From: Bdellovibrionales bacterium
GTDB taxonomy: Bacteria; Bdellovibrionota; Bdellovibrionia; Bdellovibrionales; JAMPXM01
DNA: 64,000 nucleotides
Reading direction: 5' to 3'
Assembly (NCBI GenBank): GCA_016713885.1
Contig: JADJOF010000002.1
Coordinates: forward strand, 496,001 to 560,000
The notes beneath the pieces are model-generated. The model searched no databases. It was given only the letters and a program-made list of their open reading frames with translations, and had not been told where the DNA came from. The position numbers and the translations under genes are program-made. Position 1 is the first letter of the stretch. Every line of letters begins with the position of its first letter. This document shows positions 42,334 to 50,966 of the stretch, in pieces.

Positions 42334-43218
42334 GTGTCGCTCCCGCCCGAGATAGCCAAAAAAGTCAGACTGCTCGAGATCTCGACGCGAAGACTTGTGA
42401 ACTCGTTGTTCGCAGGAAGCTATCACTCGGCCTTTAAGGGACAGGGGATGACCTTCGCCGAGTTTCGCGAGTACGTGGCGGGCGATGATGTGCGAACGAT
42501 CTCGTGGCCGCTCACCGCGCGAACCGGCAAAGTCTTTATCAAGAAGTTCGACGAAGAGCGTGAGTTGACGCTCATGCTTGTTGTCGACGTCAGTGGCTCT
42601 TTGGATTTTGGCACCGGTAAAGACTTTAAAGGTGAAGTGGCCACGCATCTTTCGGCACTTCTTGGATTTGCCGCCGCGAAAAACAACGATCACGTCGGAC
42701 TTTTGCTTTTCTCGGATCAAGTTGAGCACTTTGTGCCACCGAAAAAAGGCCACGGGCATGTGAATCGAATTCTGCGCGATCTCTACTATCAAAAACCGCT
42801 TCACCGGGGAACCAAGATCGGTTCTGCAATTCAGTACCTGCAAGGGGTTTTAAAGAAACGCGCGATTGTTTTCATCATGTCCGATTTTGCCGATGAGGGA
42901 TACGCCGACGCATTGAGAATGATCTCGCGCAAACACGACGTGGTGGCGGTCTCTATTGAAGACGCAGCCGAAACGGAACTTCCTGATTTGGGCTTGGTGG
43001 ACCTGCATGATCCCGAAACGGGTGAACTGATCACCGTCGATACGCGATCAAAAGCGTTTAAGGCGGCACTTAAAAAAGAAATGGATCGCCGTCGGCAGAC
43101 GCGTGAGCAAGAACTTCGTCAGGCGGGCGTCGATCGCATTTCGGTGAGTACGAATACCGATTTTGTTCAGCCCTTGATTCGCTACTTTAAAACTCGCGCA
43201 GCCGGAGGCGGGCGATGA
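42334..43218 (+). CDS. DUF58 protein of the Bat operon
   Basis: A 294-residue protein from GTG 42334. It has FAGSYHSAFKGQGMTFAEFREYVAGDDVRTISW, the DUF58 signature, followed by a von Willebrand A-like domain with MIDAS start VVDVSGSLDFG and IMSDFADEG. In MoxR/Bat loci these proteins link the ATPase to the membrane VWA proteins. It overlaps the next gene by four bases. Confidence 0.92.
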   Translation: MSLPPEIAKKVRLLEISTRRLVNSLFAGSYHSAFKGQGMTFAEFREYVAGDDVRTISWPLTARTGKVFIKKFDEERELTLMLVVDVSGSLDFGTGKDFKGEVATHLSALLGFAAAKNNDHVGLLLFSDQVEHFVPPKKGHGHVNRILRDLYYQKPLHRGTKIGSAIQYLQGVLKKRAIVFIMSDFADEGYADALRMISRKHDVVAVSIEDAAETELPDLGLVDLHDPETGELITVDTRSKAFKAALKKEMDRRRQTREQELRQAGVDRISVSTNTDFVQPLIRYFKTRAAGGGR

Positions 43219-44066
43219 AGTGTGAGTTGGGAGCGATACCGGCGGAGGGACTGACCGTCGGGACCGAGTTTGAACTCAATTGCCAGTCGAGTGAGCCGCT
43301 CACGCTGAATGCTCAAAGCTTGCGGCTTGAGCTACCAAAGGCAGAGAAATTCAGTTTAAGGATTCTTGAGACAAAGTCACTCGGCGAGCACGAGGCGAGG
43401 TTCATCGCGGCAAGCTACAAGGCTGGGCAGGTCGCGATCGATGGTGCGACTTTGACCGACGGCGCCGTCTCTATCCCAATTGAAAAGCTCACATTTGAAG
43501 TGCAATCCGTCTTGGATCCAAACGAGCAACCGCCACAGGCCGTCCCGGCTTTTTCAGCAGAGGTGATGTGGTGGCCGGTTTGGTTCTTTGTGCTTGTCGC
43601 AAGTGTGGTGCTGGTGGTGGGTCTGTTGGTGGCGCTCCTCTATCGACGTACGAAGCGAAAGAAGTCGTTTCAGCTTTGGCTTGAGTCGGTGACGACACCG
43701 ATGTCGCCCTTTGATCAGATGAACAAGGCGCTTCGTTACGCTGGACGTGAGCGCGATCCCGAAAAACAATTGATCGCTATTGACGGCGCGGTTCGCGAGT
43801 ACCTGTGTAAGCTCTATGCGCAGGACTTTCGAAAGCTCGATGGGGCGGCGATGCTTGGGCGAATTCGAAAATCTGACCGAAAGTTCTTGGCCGCAAAAGA
43901 GCTGGTCAGTTTTTTTGAAGAGACAGGCCGCGTGCGCGAGCTTTTAAATGCGGGAAAAATTGATGCAGTCGAGGCGCTCAATCGTGTTCTGCCGCCGATT
44001 CATGAGCTTGCTCATGAGCTGGCCAATCGCATTGAAGCTGGGCGCAAGAAAGGGCGGGGGCAATGA
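43215..44066 (+). CDS. Bat-operon membrane protein (DUF4381-like)
   Basis: A 283-residue protein. The N-terminal 110 residues are beta-rich and lack a signal peptide; a single membrane segment (about 118-142: WFFVLVASVVLVVGLLVAL) is followed by a helical cytoplasmic domain with YRRTKRKKSFQLWLE and DGAVREYLCKLY. The layout resembles small membrane proteins in bat loci. The gene overlaps both neighbours by four bases. Confidence 0.6.
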   Translation: MKCELGAIPAEGLTVGTEFELNCQSSEPLTLNAQSLRLELPKAEKFSLRILETKSLGEHEARFIAASYKAGQVAIDGATLTDGAVSIPIEKLTFEVQSVLDPNEQPPQAVPAFSAEVMWWPVWFFVLVASVVLVVGLLVALLYRRTKRKKSFQLWLESVTTPMSPFDQMNKALRYAGRERDPEKQLIAIDGAVREYLCKLYAQDFRKLDGAAMLGRIRKSDRKFLAAKELVSFFEETGRVRELLNAGKIDAVEALNRVLPPIHELAHELANRIEAGRKKGRGQ

Positions 44067-45066
44067 GCTGGGCGTCGCCACTCGCTTTCGCACTGTTGCC
44101 GGTTGTATTATTGCTTGCCGGCTATGCTTATTGGGTGAGTCGAAAGCGCGCGCCTTCAGTTCAATACTCAAGTGTTGCGATTCTAAAGAGTCTTGGTCAA
44201 AGTGGCTGGCGCGTGCGCCTTTTATGGCTTCCGACAGCTGTGGCTTCGATTGGCATAGTTTTGCTGGTTGTCGCGCTGGCGAGACCTCAACGTTCCGATA
44301 CCAAAGTTAAAAAGAGTGTCGAGGGTATCGATATCATGCTTGTGCTTGATGTCTCGGACTCGATGTTGATTGAGGATATGCAGCCGAATCGGCTTGAGGC
44401 CTCAAAGAAATGCTTAAAGCGTTCGTGAAGAAACGCGCGACCGACCGCATTGGCCTGGTGATTTTCTCAGGCGAATCCTACACGCGAGTTCCACTGACGC
44501 TCGATCACAAAATCCTTCTCGATAGCATCGATGCGATTAAAATTAGTCGCGCGATCAAGATGGGAACTGCGATTGGTGTAGCGCTAGCAAACGGCACAGC
44601 ACGCCTTAAAGATTCAACGGCGCGCTCGCGAGTGATGGTGTTTCAAACGGATGGCGAAAATAACTCGGGCACGATTGACCCGGAGACAGCGCTTGAAATC
44701 GCAAAGGGTTATGGGCTTCGCATCTACACGATTGGCGCTGGGCGCGACGGCGATGCGCAGTTGCCGATTGAGACTCAAGATGCCTTTGGTCGAAAGGTGA
44801 AACGCTATCAGCCGATTCATTCGAAGGTGAATGATGAGCTTTTAGGGAAAATGGCCTCGGATACTGGCGGAAAGTACTATCGGGCAACCGACAATGAGAG
44901 CTTGCAGAAAGTCTTTAGTGATATCGATCGCCTCGAGCGATCGAAGATCGACGTCAATCAGTACACCAAGTATGCGGAGCTCTATCAGCCGTACATGCAG
45001 TGGTCGATCCTGCTTCTGGCGCTCGGCTGGATTTTACAGATGACGGTTTTCAGGAGGACAAACTGA
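44063..45066 (+). CDS. batA: BatA-like VWA membrane protein, one frame break
   Basis: Two membrane segments (about 8-22 and 55-75) precede a von Willebrand A domain with MIDAS VLDVSDSMLIEDM in the first frame (44063 to about 44409). The rest (MLKAFVKKRATDRIGLVIFSG, VFQTDGENNSG, YTIGAGRDGDA and a last membrane helix) is in a second frame to TGA 45064-45066. One extra G in the AAAGAAA at about 44407 restores a single frame of about 334 residues. Bat proteins are named for aerotolerance in Bacteroides; their exact role is unclear. Confidence 0.85.
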
Positions 45067-46835
45067 TGCGGTTTGCAAATCCTGAGTGGCTTCAGCTTCT
45101 ATGGCTCATTCCGGTCTTGCTGGTTCTGTCTTGGCTGACGGCGCGGGCAAAAGCGCGACGTTTGAGCAAAGGGCTTGGTGAAAGGCTTGCGCCATTTCTG
45201 GCGCGAAATGCGTCGCCAGGAAGAAAACGCCTGCGCATGGTTTTGCGGCTGATAGGACTGACGTTTGCGATTTTGGGACTCGCGCGGCCGCAGATGGGAA
45301 AAGGCCAATCGGAAATCAAAGTCCGCGGTGTTGAAATGATGGTGATGCTCGACGTTTCAACGTCGATGCTTGCCGAAGATATTAAGCCCTCGCGCCTACA
45401 ATTTGCTAAAGCAGAGCTTGCGCGTCTCTTTGATATGCTCTCGGGCGATAAGGTGGGACTTGTTGGTTTTGCAGGCAGTGCCCTGCTTCTTTCTCCGCTT
45501 ACAAACGACATCACGTCACTTAAGATGTTTCTCGATTCGCTTTCGCCGTACTCGATTGAGTCGCAAGGAACCGACTTTGCGCGAGCGCTACAGGAGGCGC
45601 ACGACGCCTTTGAACGGGGTGGCGTTGAGGATGATGAGCAGGTTCGAACGACGCGCGTTATCTTGGTTCTGAGCGATGGCGAGGATCAAGAAAAGGGAGC
45701 ACTCGAACTTGCGAAGAAGTTCTCGGGCGAAGGGGTGAAGATCTTCACGATGGCGTTTGGAACCGAACGCGGTGGAATGATTCCGATTCGCGACGAGCGT
45801 GGATATCTTCGCAGCTATAAAAAAGATCGAAGTGGCAAAGAGGTGATCTCGCAGGTGAAGGGCGGGTTTTTAAAGGATTTAGCTCGCGCCGGTGGCGGTG
45901 CTTTTCACTTTGCGTCCTTTGGCGGCAACGAAGCGCGTGCGATCAAAGAGGACATTGATCGTCTGCAGAAGGCGGAGTTCGCCTCGAGCATGTCGACACA
46001 GTACGAAGAGAAGTTTCAGTTGTTTCTCATGCTGGCGTTGATGTTTTTGGCTCTCGATCTTGTGCTTGGCGAACGAGCCCCTGGTGAGCGAGTGTGGCGC
46101 GGTCGTTTTGAATCGGGCCTATCGGCCTTGGTGCTGATGCTGGTGTTTGGCGGAATGGCGCCTGAGGCTCGGGCCGGCGGCATTGATGAGTTTCGTGGTA
46201 TTCGAGAAAACAATCGCGCGGTTGGCGATCTGAAGAGCGACAAGCCCGTTGAAGCGTTGGATGGATTCTCAAAAGCGCTCGGTGACCTTCCTGACGATCC
46301 GACTGTGCACTACAATTTGGGAACAAGCTTTCAAGCCAACAAAGATGCGGCCAAAGCCGCGAGCGAGTACGATGTGGCGCTCACGCTCAATCCAGCACCG
46401 GAGCTTGCCTTTAAAATCAACTTTAACCGCGCTCTCGCCTATGCCGAACTGAAAAAGTACGACGAGGCTCTCTCGGCATTTCAAGCGGCGTTAAAACTTA
46501 AGCCGGACTCGAAAGAAGTGAAGAAGAATATCGAGCTGCTTTTGCAGTCGGGGGATGGCGATGGCCAGTCCGACAATCAGCAGCCAAAACCAAACGACAA
46601 GCCTGACGATAAGAGCAAAGATCAGAAGCAGAACCAGCCGCAACCCAATCAGCAGCAGCAACAGCCGCAGACCGGGCCGACACCAAAACCGACGCCTCGT
46701 CCGTTTAAGTCTGAGCAGTTGAGCCAGCAGGATGTCGGACGTATTTTAGAAGAGTTGAAACGACAAGAAGATCAGATTCGGGAAAAGATGCAGAGAGAAG
46801 GGGGCAAGGATGCACCTCGCGATAAAGACTGGTAA
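45066..46835 (+). CDS. BatB-BatC fusion: VWA domain plus TPR domain
   Basis: A 589-residue protein from ATG 45066 (TGATG overlap with batA). Residues 1-330: BatB with N-terminal membrane segments, MIDAS MLDVSTSMLAEDI, LVGFAGSALLLSPLT and LVLSDGEDQEKG, then a third membrane segment. Residues about 360-500: signal-like helix and a TPR domain (NPAPELAFKINFNRALAYAE). The tail is Gln/Pro-rich and charged (QQQQQPQ; EELKRQEDQIREKMQ). BatB and BatC are separate genes in many genomes; here they are fused. Confidence 0.85.
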   Translation: MRFANPEWLQLLWLIPVLLVLSWLTARAKARRLSKGLGERLAPFLARNASPGRKRLRMVLRLIGLTFAILGLARPQMGKGQSEIKVRGVEMMVMLDVSTSMLAEDIKPSRLQFAKAELARLFDMLSGDKVGLVGFAGSALLLSPLTNDITSLKMFLDSLSPYSIESQGTDFARALQEAHDAFERGGVEDDEQVRTTRVILVLSDGEDQEKGALELAKKFSGEGVKIFTMAFGTERGGMIPIRDERGYLRSYKKDRSGKEVISQVKGGFLKDLARAGGGAFHFASFGGNEARAIKEDIDRLQKAEFASSMSTQYEEKFQLFLMLALMFLALDLVLGERAPGERVWRGRFESGLSALVLMLVFGGMAPEARAGGIDEFRGIRENNRAVGDLKSDKPVEALDGFSKALGDLPDDPTVHYNLGTSFQANKDAAKAASEYDVALTLNPAPELAFKINFNRALAYAELKKYDEALSAFQAALKLKPDSKEVKKNIELLLQSGDGDGQSDNQQPKPNDKPDDKSKDQKQNQPQPNQQQQQPQTGPTPKPTPRPFKSEQLSQQDVGRILEELKRQEDQIREKMQREGGKDAPRDKDW

Positions 46836-48747
46836 GTTTATTTCGGCCTTCTTATGCGTGTTTCTAGTTGCTGGGGTGTTGGCGCCGAGAACAGCGAGAG
46901 CGGGCGGCGCACCCGAGGTGAAGGCCGAGGTTGATCGCGCCGCGATTGATCCGTCGGGCACGATCGTGCTGTCGGTTTCGGTTGAATCGCAAGACGATAT
47001 TGATGTCGTGTCACCGACGCTTCCACCAATGAACGACTTTGAGGTGCTCTCGAACTGGCAGGGAAAAGAAATTCGCTCGACCATGGTGAACACGCCGAGC
47101 GGGCCACAGTTTCAAACCATTCGTCGAAATGTCTTCAATTGGCAGCTGAGTCCCAAGCGAGTGGGGGCGCTGACGATCTATCCAGTCGAAGTGATCGTGA
47201 ACGGTCGAAGTATTCGCACAAAGGCGATTTCGGTTCGAGTCGCAAGTGGCCTTGGACAGCCAAAGCAGCGCCCACAGGCTCCTCCGGGATTTGAGGAAGA
47301 TGAAGAAGAGGATGTGTTCTCGCAGCTTTTACGGCGGGGGATGCAAGCGGTGCCGAAGGGCGGCTCGCGAACTCTTCCCGGAAATCCGAACGAAGCGTTC
47401 TTTATTCAGGTTGAGACCGATAAGACTGAGGCCTACGTCGGCGAACAGGTAACGGTGAGTTTCTTCCTGTACACGACCGGTATGATTCGCGATCTCGACA
47501 CATTGAAGTACCCAAGTCTGAAAGGTTTTTGGAAAGAGGATATCGAAATCGCAACCCATTTGAACTTCCAGCAGGAAGTGATTGATGGCGTGCCCTATAA
47601 GAAGGCGCTGCTCGCATCGTTTGCGCTGTTTCCGATCAAAGAGGGTTCTGCGACGGTGGACTCGTACCAGGCAAAATGCACCGTGATTCCGGGTGCAGAT
47701 CCTTTTGGCGCGCTTGGTATGGGTAAGGCGTACACATTCACGAAGACCTCGGCGCCGGTGAAAATTAAAGTGAAGCCGCTTCCTGTTGAGGGCCGGCCGG
47801 AAAACTTTTCGGGCGCCGTCGGTGACTTTCAAGTGACGGCACGAATTGATGACAACAGCGTTGTCGCCAATCAGCCGTTTCCTTTGAAGATTCGCTTTGA
47901 AGGGCGCGGCAATGCGAAGTTGATTGATATTCCGCCATTTCAGGCGCCTGAGGGACTTGAGCTCTACGACACACAGAAAGAGGCGAAGTTCTTTAACTGG
48001 GGGACGAGCTTTAAGGAGTTCACTCTACAGCTGATCCCGCGTCGCGATGGCGAGTTTGTGATTCCGGCAATTGCGGCATCGATGTTTGATCCCGCAACAA
48101 AGAAGTATGTGAGCCGTTCCACAGAACCGCTGCGCGTGCGAGTTGGCGCGGGGGTATCGTCGGCGGGACAAACGAGTTCGCAGAGTTTTTCAAAAAGTGG
48201 CGACACTCCTAAAAAGCGCACAGCTTTTGAACCGCGCTTGATTGAAACATTTAAGCCCGAGGCACGATGGACATTGGCGCAGGCTGTGGCGGGAGCGGGC
48301 GGACTTTATTCGCTGGCGATTGCGATTCTATTTGGCTTGGCTTGGCGCGAACTTGGAATTGGGCGCGGTGGGCCGGGCCTTGGTCGTCGATTGAAAACGC
48401 GTATGCGTGATCTTGATGTGGCCGCAAAGAACGGCGAGTTTCGTGCGGTCGGCGTTAAGGGTGTCAACGCGATTGCATTTGTCCTAGGAGAAATTGTCGG
48501 CGATCGCGTGCACGAGCGCGAAACCGGCAAGCTGATCGAGGCGCTGCCGCCCACGCTGAAACGCGAGATCGGAGCAGAGCTGACTCGCTGTCTACAGGCT
48601 ATGGAGTTTTTGGCGTTTGCGCCGGAATCAGTTCTGGGTGCGAGCAAAGAGAGTGCAAACCTCAAAAAGCTAATCGACGAAACGACTACGGCGTTGAACC
48701 GGGTGATTTCACTTTCAGGGTCTGTCGAACGATCCAGCGCACCTTGA
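46810..48747 (+). CDS. batD: BatD-like oxygen-tolerance protein
   Basis: A 645-residue protein from ATG 46810, overlapping the previous gene by 26 bases. A signal peptide (FLCVFLVAGVLAPRTARA) is followed by immunoglobulin-like beta domains with VKAEVDRAAIDPSGTIVLS and NWQGKEIRSTMVNTPSGPQ, the BatD pattern. One C-terminal membrane segment (about 500-520) and a helical cytoplasmic tail follow. It closes the moxR-bat operon. It overlaps the convergent glycosyltransferase by 62 bases. Confidence 0.87.
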   Translation: MHLAIKTGKFISAFLCVFLVAGVLAPRTARAGGAPEVKAEVDRAAIDPSGTIVLSVSVESQDDIDVVSPTLPPMNDFEVLSNWQGKEIRSTMVNTPSGPQFQTIRRNVFNWQLSPKRVGALTIYPVEVIVNGRSIRTKAISVRVASGLGQPKQRPQAPPGFEEDEEEDVFSQLLRRGMQAVPKGGSRTLPGNPNEAFFIQVETDKTEAYVGEQVTVSFFLYTTGMIRDLDTLKYPSLKGFWKEDIEIATHLNFQQEVIDGVPYKKALLASFALFPIKEGSATVDSYQAKCTVIPGADPFGALGMGKAYTFTKTSAPVKIKVKPLPVEGRPENFSGAVGDFQVTARIDDNSVVANQPFPLKIRFEGRGNAKLIDIPPFQAPEGLELYDTQKEAKFFNWGTSFKEFTLQLIPRRDGEFVIPAIAASMFDPATKKYVSRSTEPLRVRVGAGVSSAGQTSSQSFSKSGDTPKKRTAFEPRLIETFKPEARWTLAQAVAGAGGLYSLAIAILFGLAWRELGIGRGGPGLGRRLKTRMRDLDVAAKNGEFRAVGVKGVNAIAFVLGEIVGDRVHERETGKLIEALPPTLKREIGAELTRCLQAMEFLAFAPESVLGASKESANLKKLIDETTTALNRVISLSGSVERSSAP

Positions 48748-49450
48748 TCAGGTCCCAGAGCATTTTGAGAGGATCAATCCAGATTCGAACTTTTGAGTCT
48801 GGAGAATTCATCCAGCGCACCGGCTGAGTGACTATGTTGAAACCAAGCTTGCGGGCGAGGAGTAAAACCTCGACGTCGAAGGCGAAGCCGTCGATTGTTT
48901 GCCGAGTGAAAATCGGTTCAATTGTTCTTCGGCGAAACGCCTTGAATCCACACTGCGTGTCTTTGATTCCACGAATGCCTGCGGCCTGCACGAGGTGGTT
49001 GAAACCGCGGCCGAGATTTCGACGGATCCAGGTTTGCTTTTTGAGGATCTGACTTTTTGCTTCGGCTCGAGAGCCGATGACGATGTCGACTGTGGGATCG
49101 GACATCAGGATCGAGAGGAAGGTGCCGATCTCGACAAGGGGGGTGGAGAGATCCGCATCCATAAAGAACACGATATCGCCTTGGGCTTGGAGCATGCCGG
49201 TTTTGACCGCAAAGCCTTTGCCGCGCTGGACATCGTTTGCGATCACTCGAAACCGCGTGTCGCCGTCGATGGCCTTGTGGGCGGCGTCGACAGTGTGGTC
49301 TTTTGATTTTTCAATGACGACGACGAATTCAAGTGAGGTCTGGGACGGGCCAAAAAAACCGCGCATGTCTCTGATCGCGAGGGGCAGCCGACGCTCCTCG
49401 TTGTAAGCTGGGATGACGATTGAGACAGAAGGTTTGGATAGGCTTCCCAT
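48686..49450 (-). CDS. Family 2 glycosyltransferase (dolichyl-phosphate sugar synthase type)
   Basis: A 254-residue protein from ATG 49450. It begins SVSIVIPAYNEERRLP, has the DxD-like motif FFMDADLSTP, then IKDTQCGFKAFRR and FDVEVLLLARK, typical of GT2 enzymes that charge a lipid phosphate with a sugar (Alg5/DPM1-like). It would supply lipid-linked sugar to the membrane glycosyltransferases encoded divergently. Its start codon overlaps the start of the next gene on the opposite strand. Confidence 0.9.
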   Translation of the reverse strand: MGSLSKPSVSIVIPAYNEERRLPLAIRDMRGFFGPSQTSLEFVVVIEKSKDHTVDAAHKAIDGDTRFRVIANDVQRGKGFAVKTGMLQAQGDIVFFMDADLSTPLVEIGTFLSILMSDPTVDIVIGSRAEAKSQILKKQTWIRRNLGRGFNHLVQAAGIRGIKDTQCGFKAFRRRTIEPIFTRQTIDGFAFDVEVLLLARKLGFNIVTQPVRWMNSPDSKVRIWIDPLKMLWDLIKVRWIVRQTLKVKSPGSTP

Positions 49451-50966
49451 GAGTGATACCTTATTCCAAGGAATGCGACACTCAAGAGAAATTCGCCACG
49501 ACAAGTCGATCGGGAGAACTGGTTTAGTTCTTCTTGTCGCCTTTTTATTCCGCATCATCGCGCTCGGCATCAAGCCGCCCCATTTTGATGAGGGCATCAA
49601 CGGTCACTTTGTCCTACAGATATGGCGCGACGGATTTTACTCCTACGATCCAACAAATTTTCACGGCCCTTTGTATTTCTACCTTCTGCATTTTGCTGAA
49701 ATCCTGTGGGGCCGATCGGTTGAGTCTTTTCGAATCATGAATGCGCTGATCGCCGTTGGCTTAGTCGGTTCGGTGTGGTCGCTTCGCCGTGAAATGGGGC
49801 GTGTGGCAGAGTGGGCGGCGTGGATTTTGGCCGTGAGTCCGGCCTTTGTTTTTTACGGACGATATGCCATCCACGAGTCGCTTTTTGTCTTGGGCCAGAT
49901 TTTATTTGTTGCGGGTCGTTTGCGGCGCGGCTCGCTTTTGACGGCGCTTGGGGCGGTGATCATGATCGCCACCAAAGAGACCTTCTTTATTTTTATCGGG
50001 ACGTGGTTCATTGCCGAATTCCTGATCGATTGGCTTGAGCGCTGGGAGCTTGGCGGCGCTCGTGTGGCCGAGCCGCGTGAGTCGCGTTGGGTGCTCGTTT
50101 CAGCCATTGTGCTTTCGGTGACATCATTGCTCTTGCTGTTCACTGGCTTTTTAGCAAAACCTTCGGGTGCATTTGATTTTTTCAAGGCCTTCGATTTTTG
50201 GTCGAAGACAGGTCAGGTCGGGAACGGTCATGAGAAGCCGTGGAGTTACTGGTTGATGCTGCTTGCTCGCTACGAGTGGCCTTTGCTTTTATCACTCCTA
50301 CTGGTGCCTGTGCTCTTGTGGCGATCGTCGAGTCGGCGCGTGCGGACGTTGGTTTTGGCGGGCTTTGGACACTGGCTTGCGTACACGTTGATTCCCTATA
50401 AGACACCGTGGTTGATTTTGGGATTTTGGCCGCTCGCTTTTGTACTCGGCGGAATGATAGAGCACACAACGGGCTGGATGCGGGCCGTGATCAAGCCCCT
50501 CGCTTTCGGCCTGCTCGCGATTTCAACTTGGAAGGCTTATGAGCTCTCGTTTAAAAAGTTTGTCGATCCGGCTGAGCCTTATGTGTACGTGCAAACGACG
50601 GCCGATTACACGAATGTGATGGCGGTTCTGAACCGCGCGGTGCTGGCCCGCCCAGAGCTTCGCAACGAATTGATTTTGTTGTTGGTGAAGGAGCCGTGGC
50701 CGCTTCCCTATGACATGAGTTTGTTTCCACATTTGAAGTACGTGCGCCTTGAGGACCTCGCCGCGGACCCGAGTCTACTTGAGCGAGCTGGGCTTTTGTT
50801 AATTGACGAAGATCCTTGGAACGGTGTTCGCAAAATTCTAAAAAAGCCGATGCTGCGAATGAGCTTTCATCTTCGTGATGCCTACCAGGGCGGTTGGGCA
50901 CTTTTTGATCAAGAAACGTTTAAGCCCTTTGTGCCGCTGGGAGCGGAAGTCGAGGGGGCGCGATGA
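49449..50966 (+). CDS. Agl23/TIGR03663-like membrane glycosyltransferase
   Basis: A 505-residue polytopic protein from ATG 49449 (alternatives at 49413 and 49473). After the first membrane helix comes KPPHFDEGINGHFVLQ with the early acidic pair of GT-C enzymes, then YDPTNFHGPLYFYLLHF and FVFYGRYAIHESLFVLGQI. This pattern is that of the TIGR03663 family, described as flippase-activity-associated Agl23. At least nine membrane helices, then a soluble C-terminal domain. It probably transfers sugar from a lipid carrier in the periplasm. Confidence 0.8.
   Translation: MSDTLFQGMRHSREIRHDKSIGRTGLVLLVAFLFRIIALGIKPPHFDEGINGHFVLQIWRDGFYSYDPTNFHGPLYFYLLHFAEILWGRSVESFRIMNALIAVGLVGSVWSLRREMGRVAEWAAWILAVSPAFVFYGRYAIHESLFVLGQILFVAGRLRRGSLLTALGAVIMIATKETFFIFIGTWFIAEFLIDWLERWELGGARVAEPRESRWVLVSAIVLSVTSLLLLFTGFLAKPSGAFDFFKAFDFWSKTGQVGNGHEKPWSYWLMLLARYEWPLLLSLLLVPVLLWRSSSRRVRTLVLAGFGHWLAYTLIPYKTPWLILGFWPLAFVLGGMIEHTTGWMRAVIKPLAFGLLAISTWKAYELSFKKFVDPAEPYVYVQTTADYTNVMAVLNRAVLARPELRNELILLLVKEPWPLPYDMSLFPHLKYVRLEDLAADPSLLERAGLLLIDEDPWNGVRKILKKPMLRMSFHLRDAYQGGWALFDQETFKPFVPLGAEVEGAR

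Noticed and set aside
46560..46700. Gln/Pro-rich stretch as a phase-variable repeat
   Set aside because: Codons for the Gln run are mixed and the unit is not a clean tandem repeat; it is a low-complexity linker.
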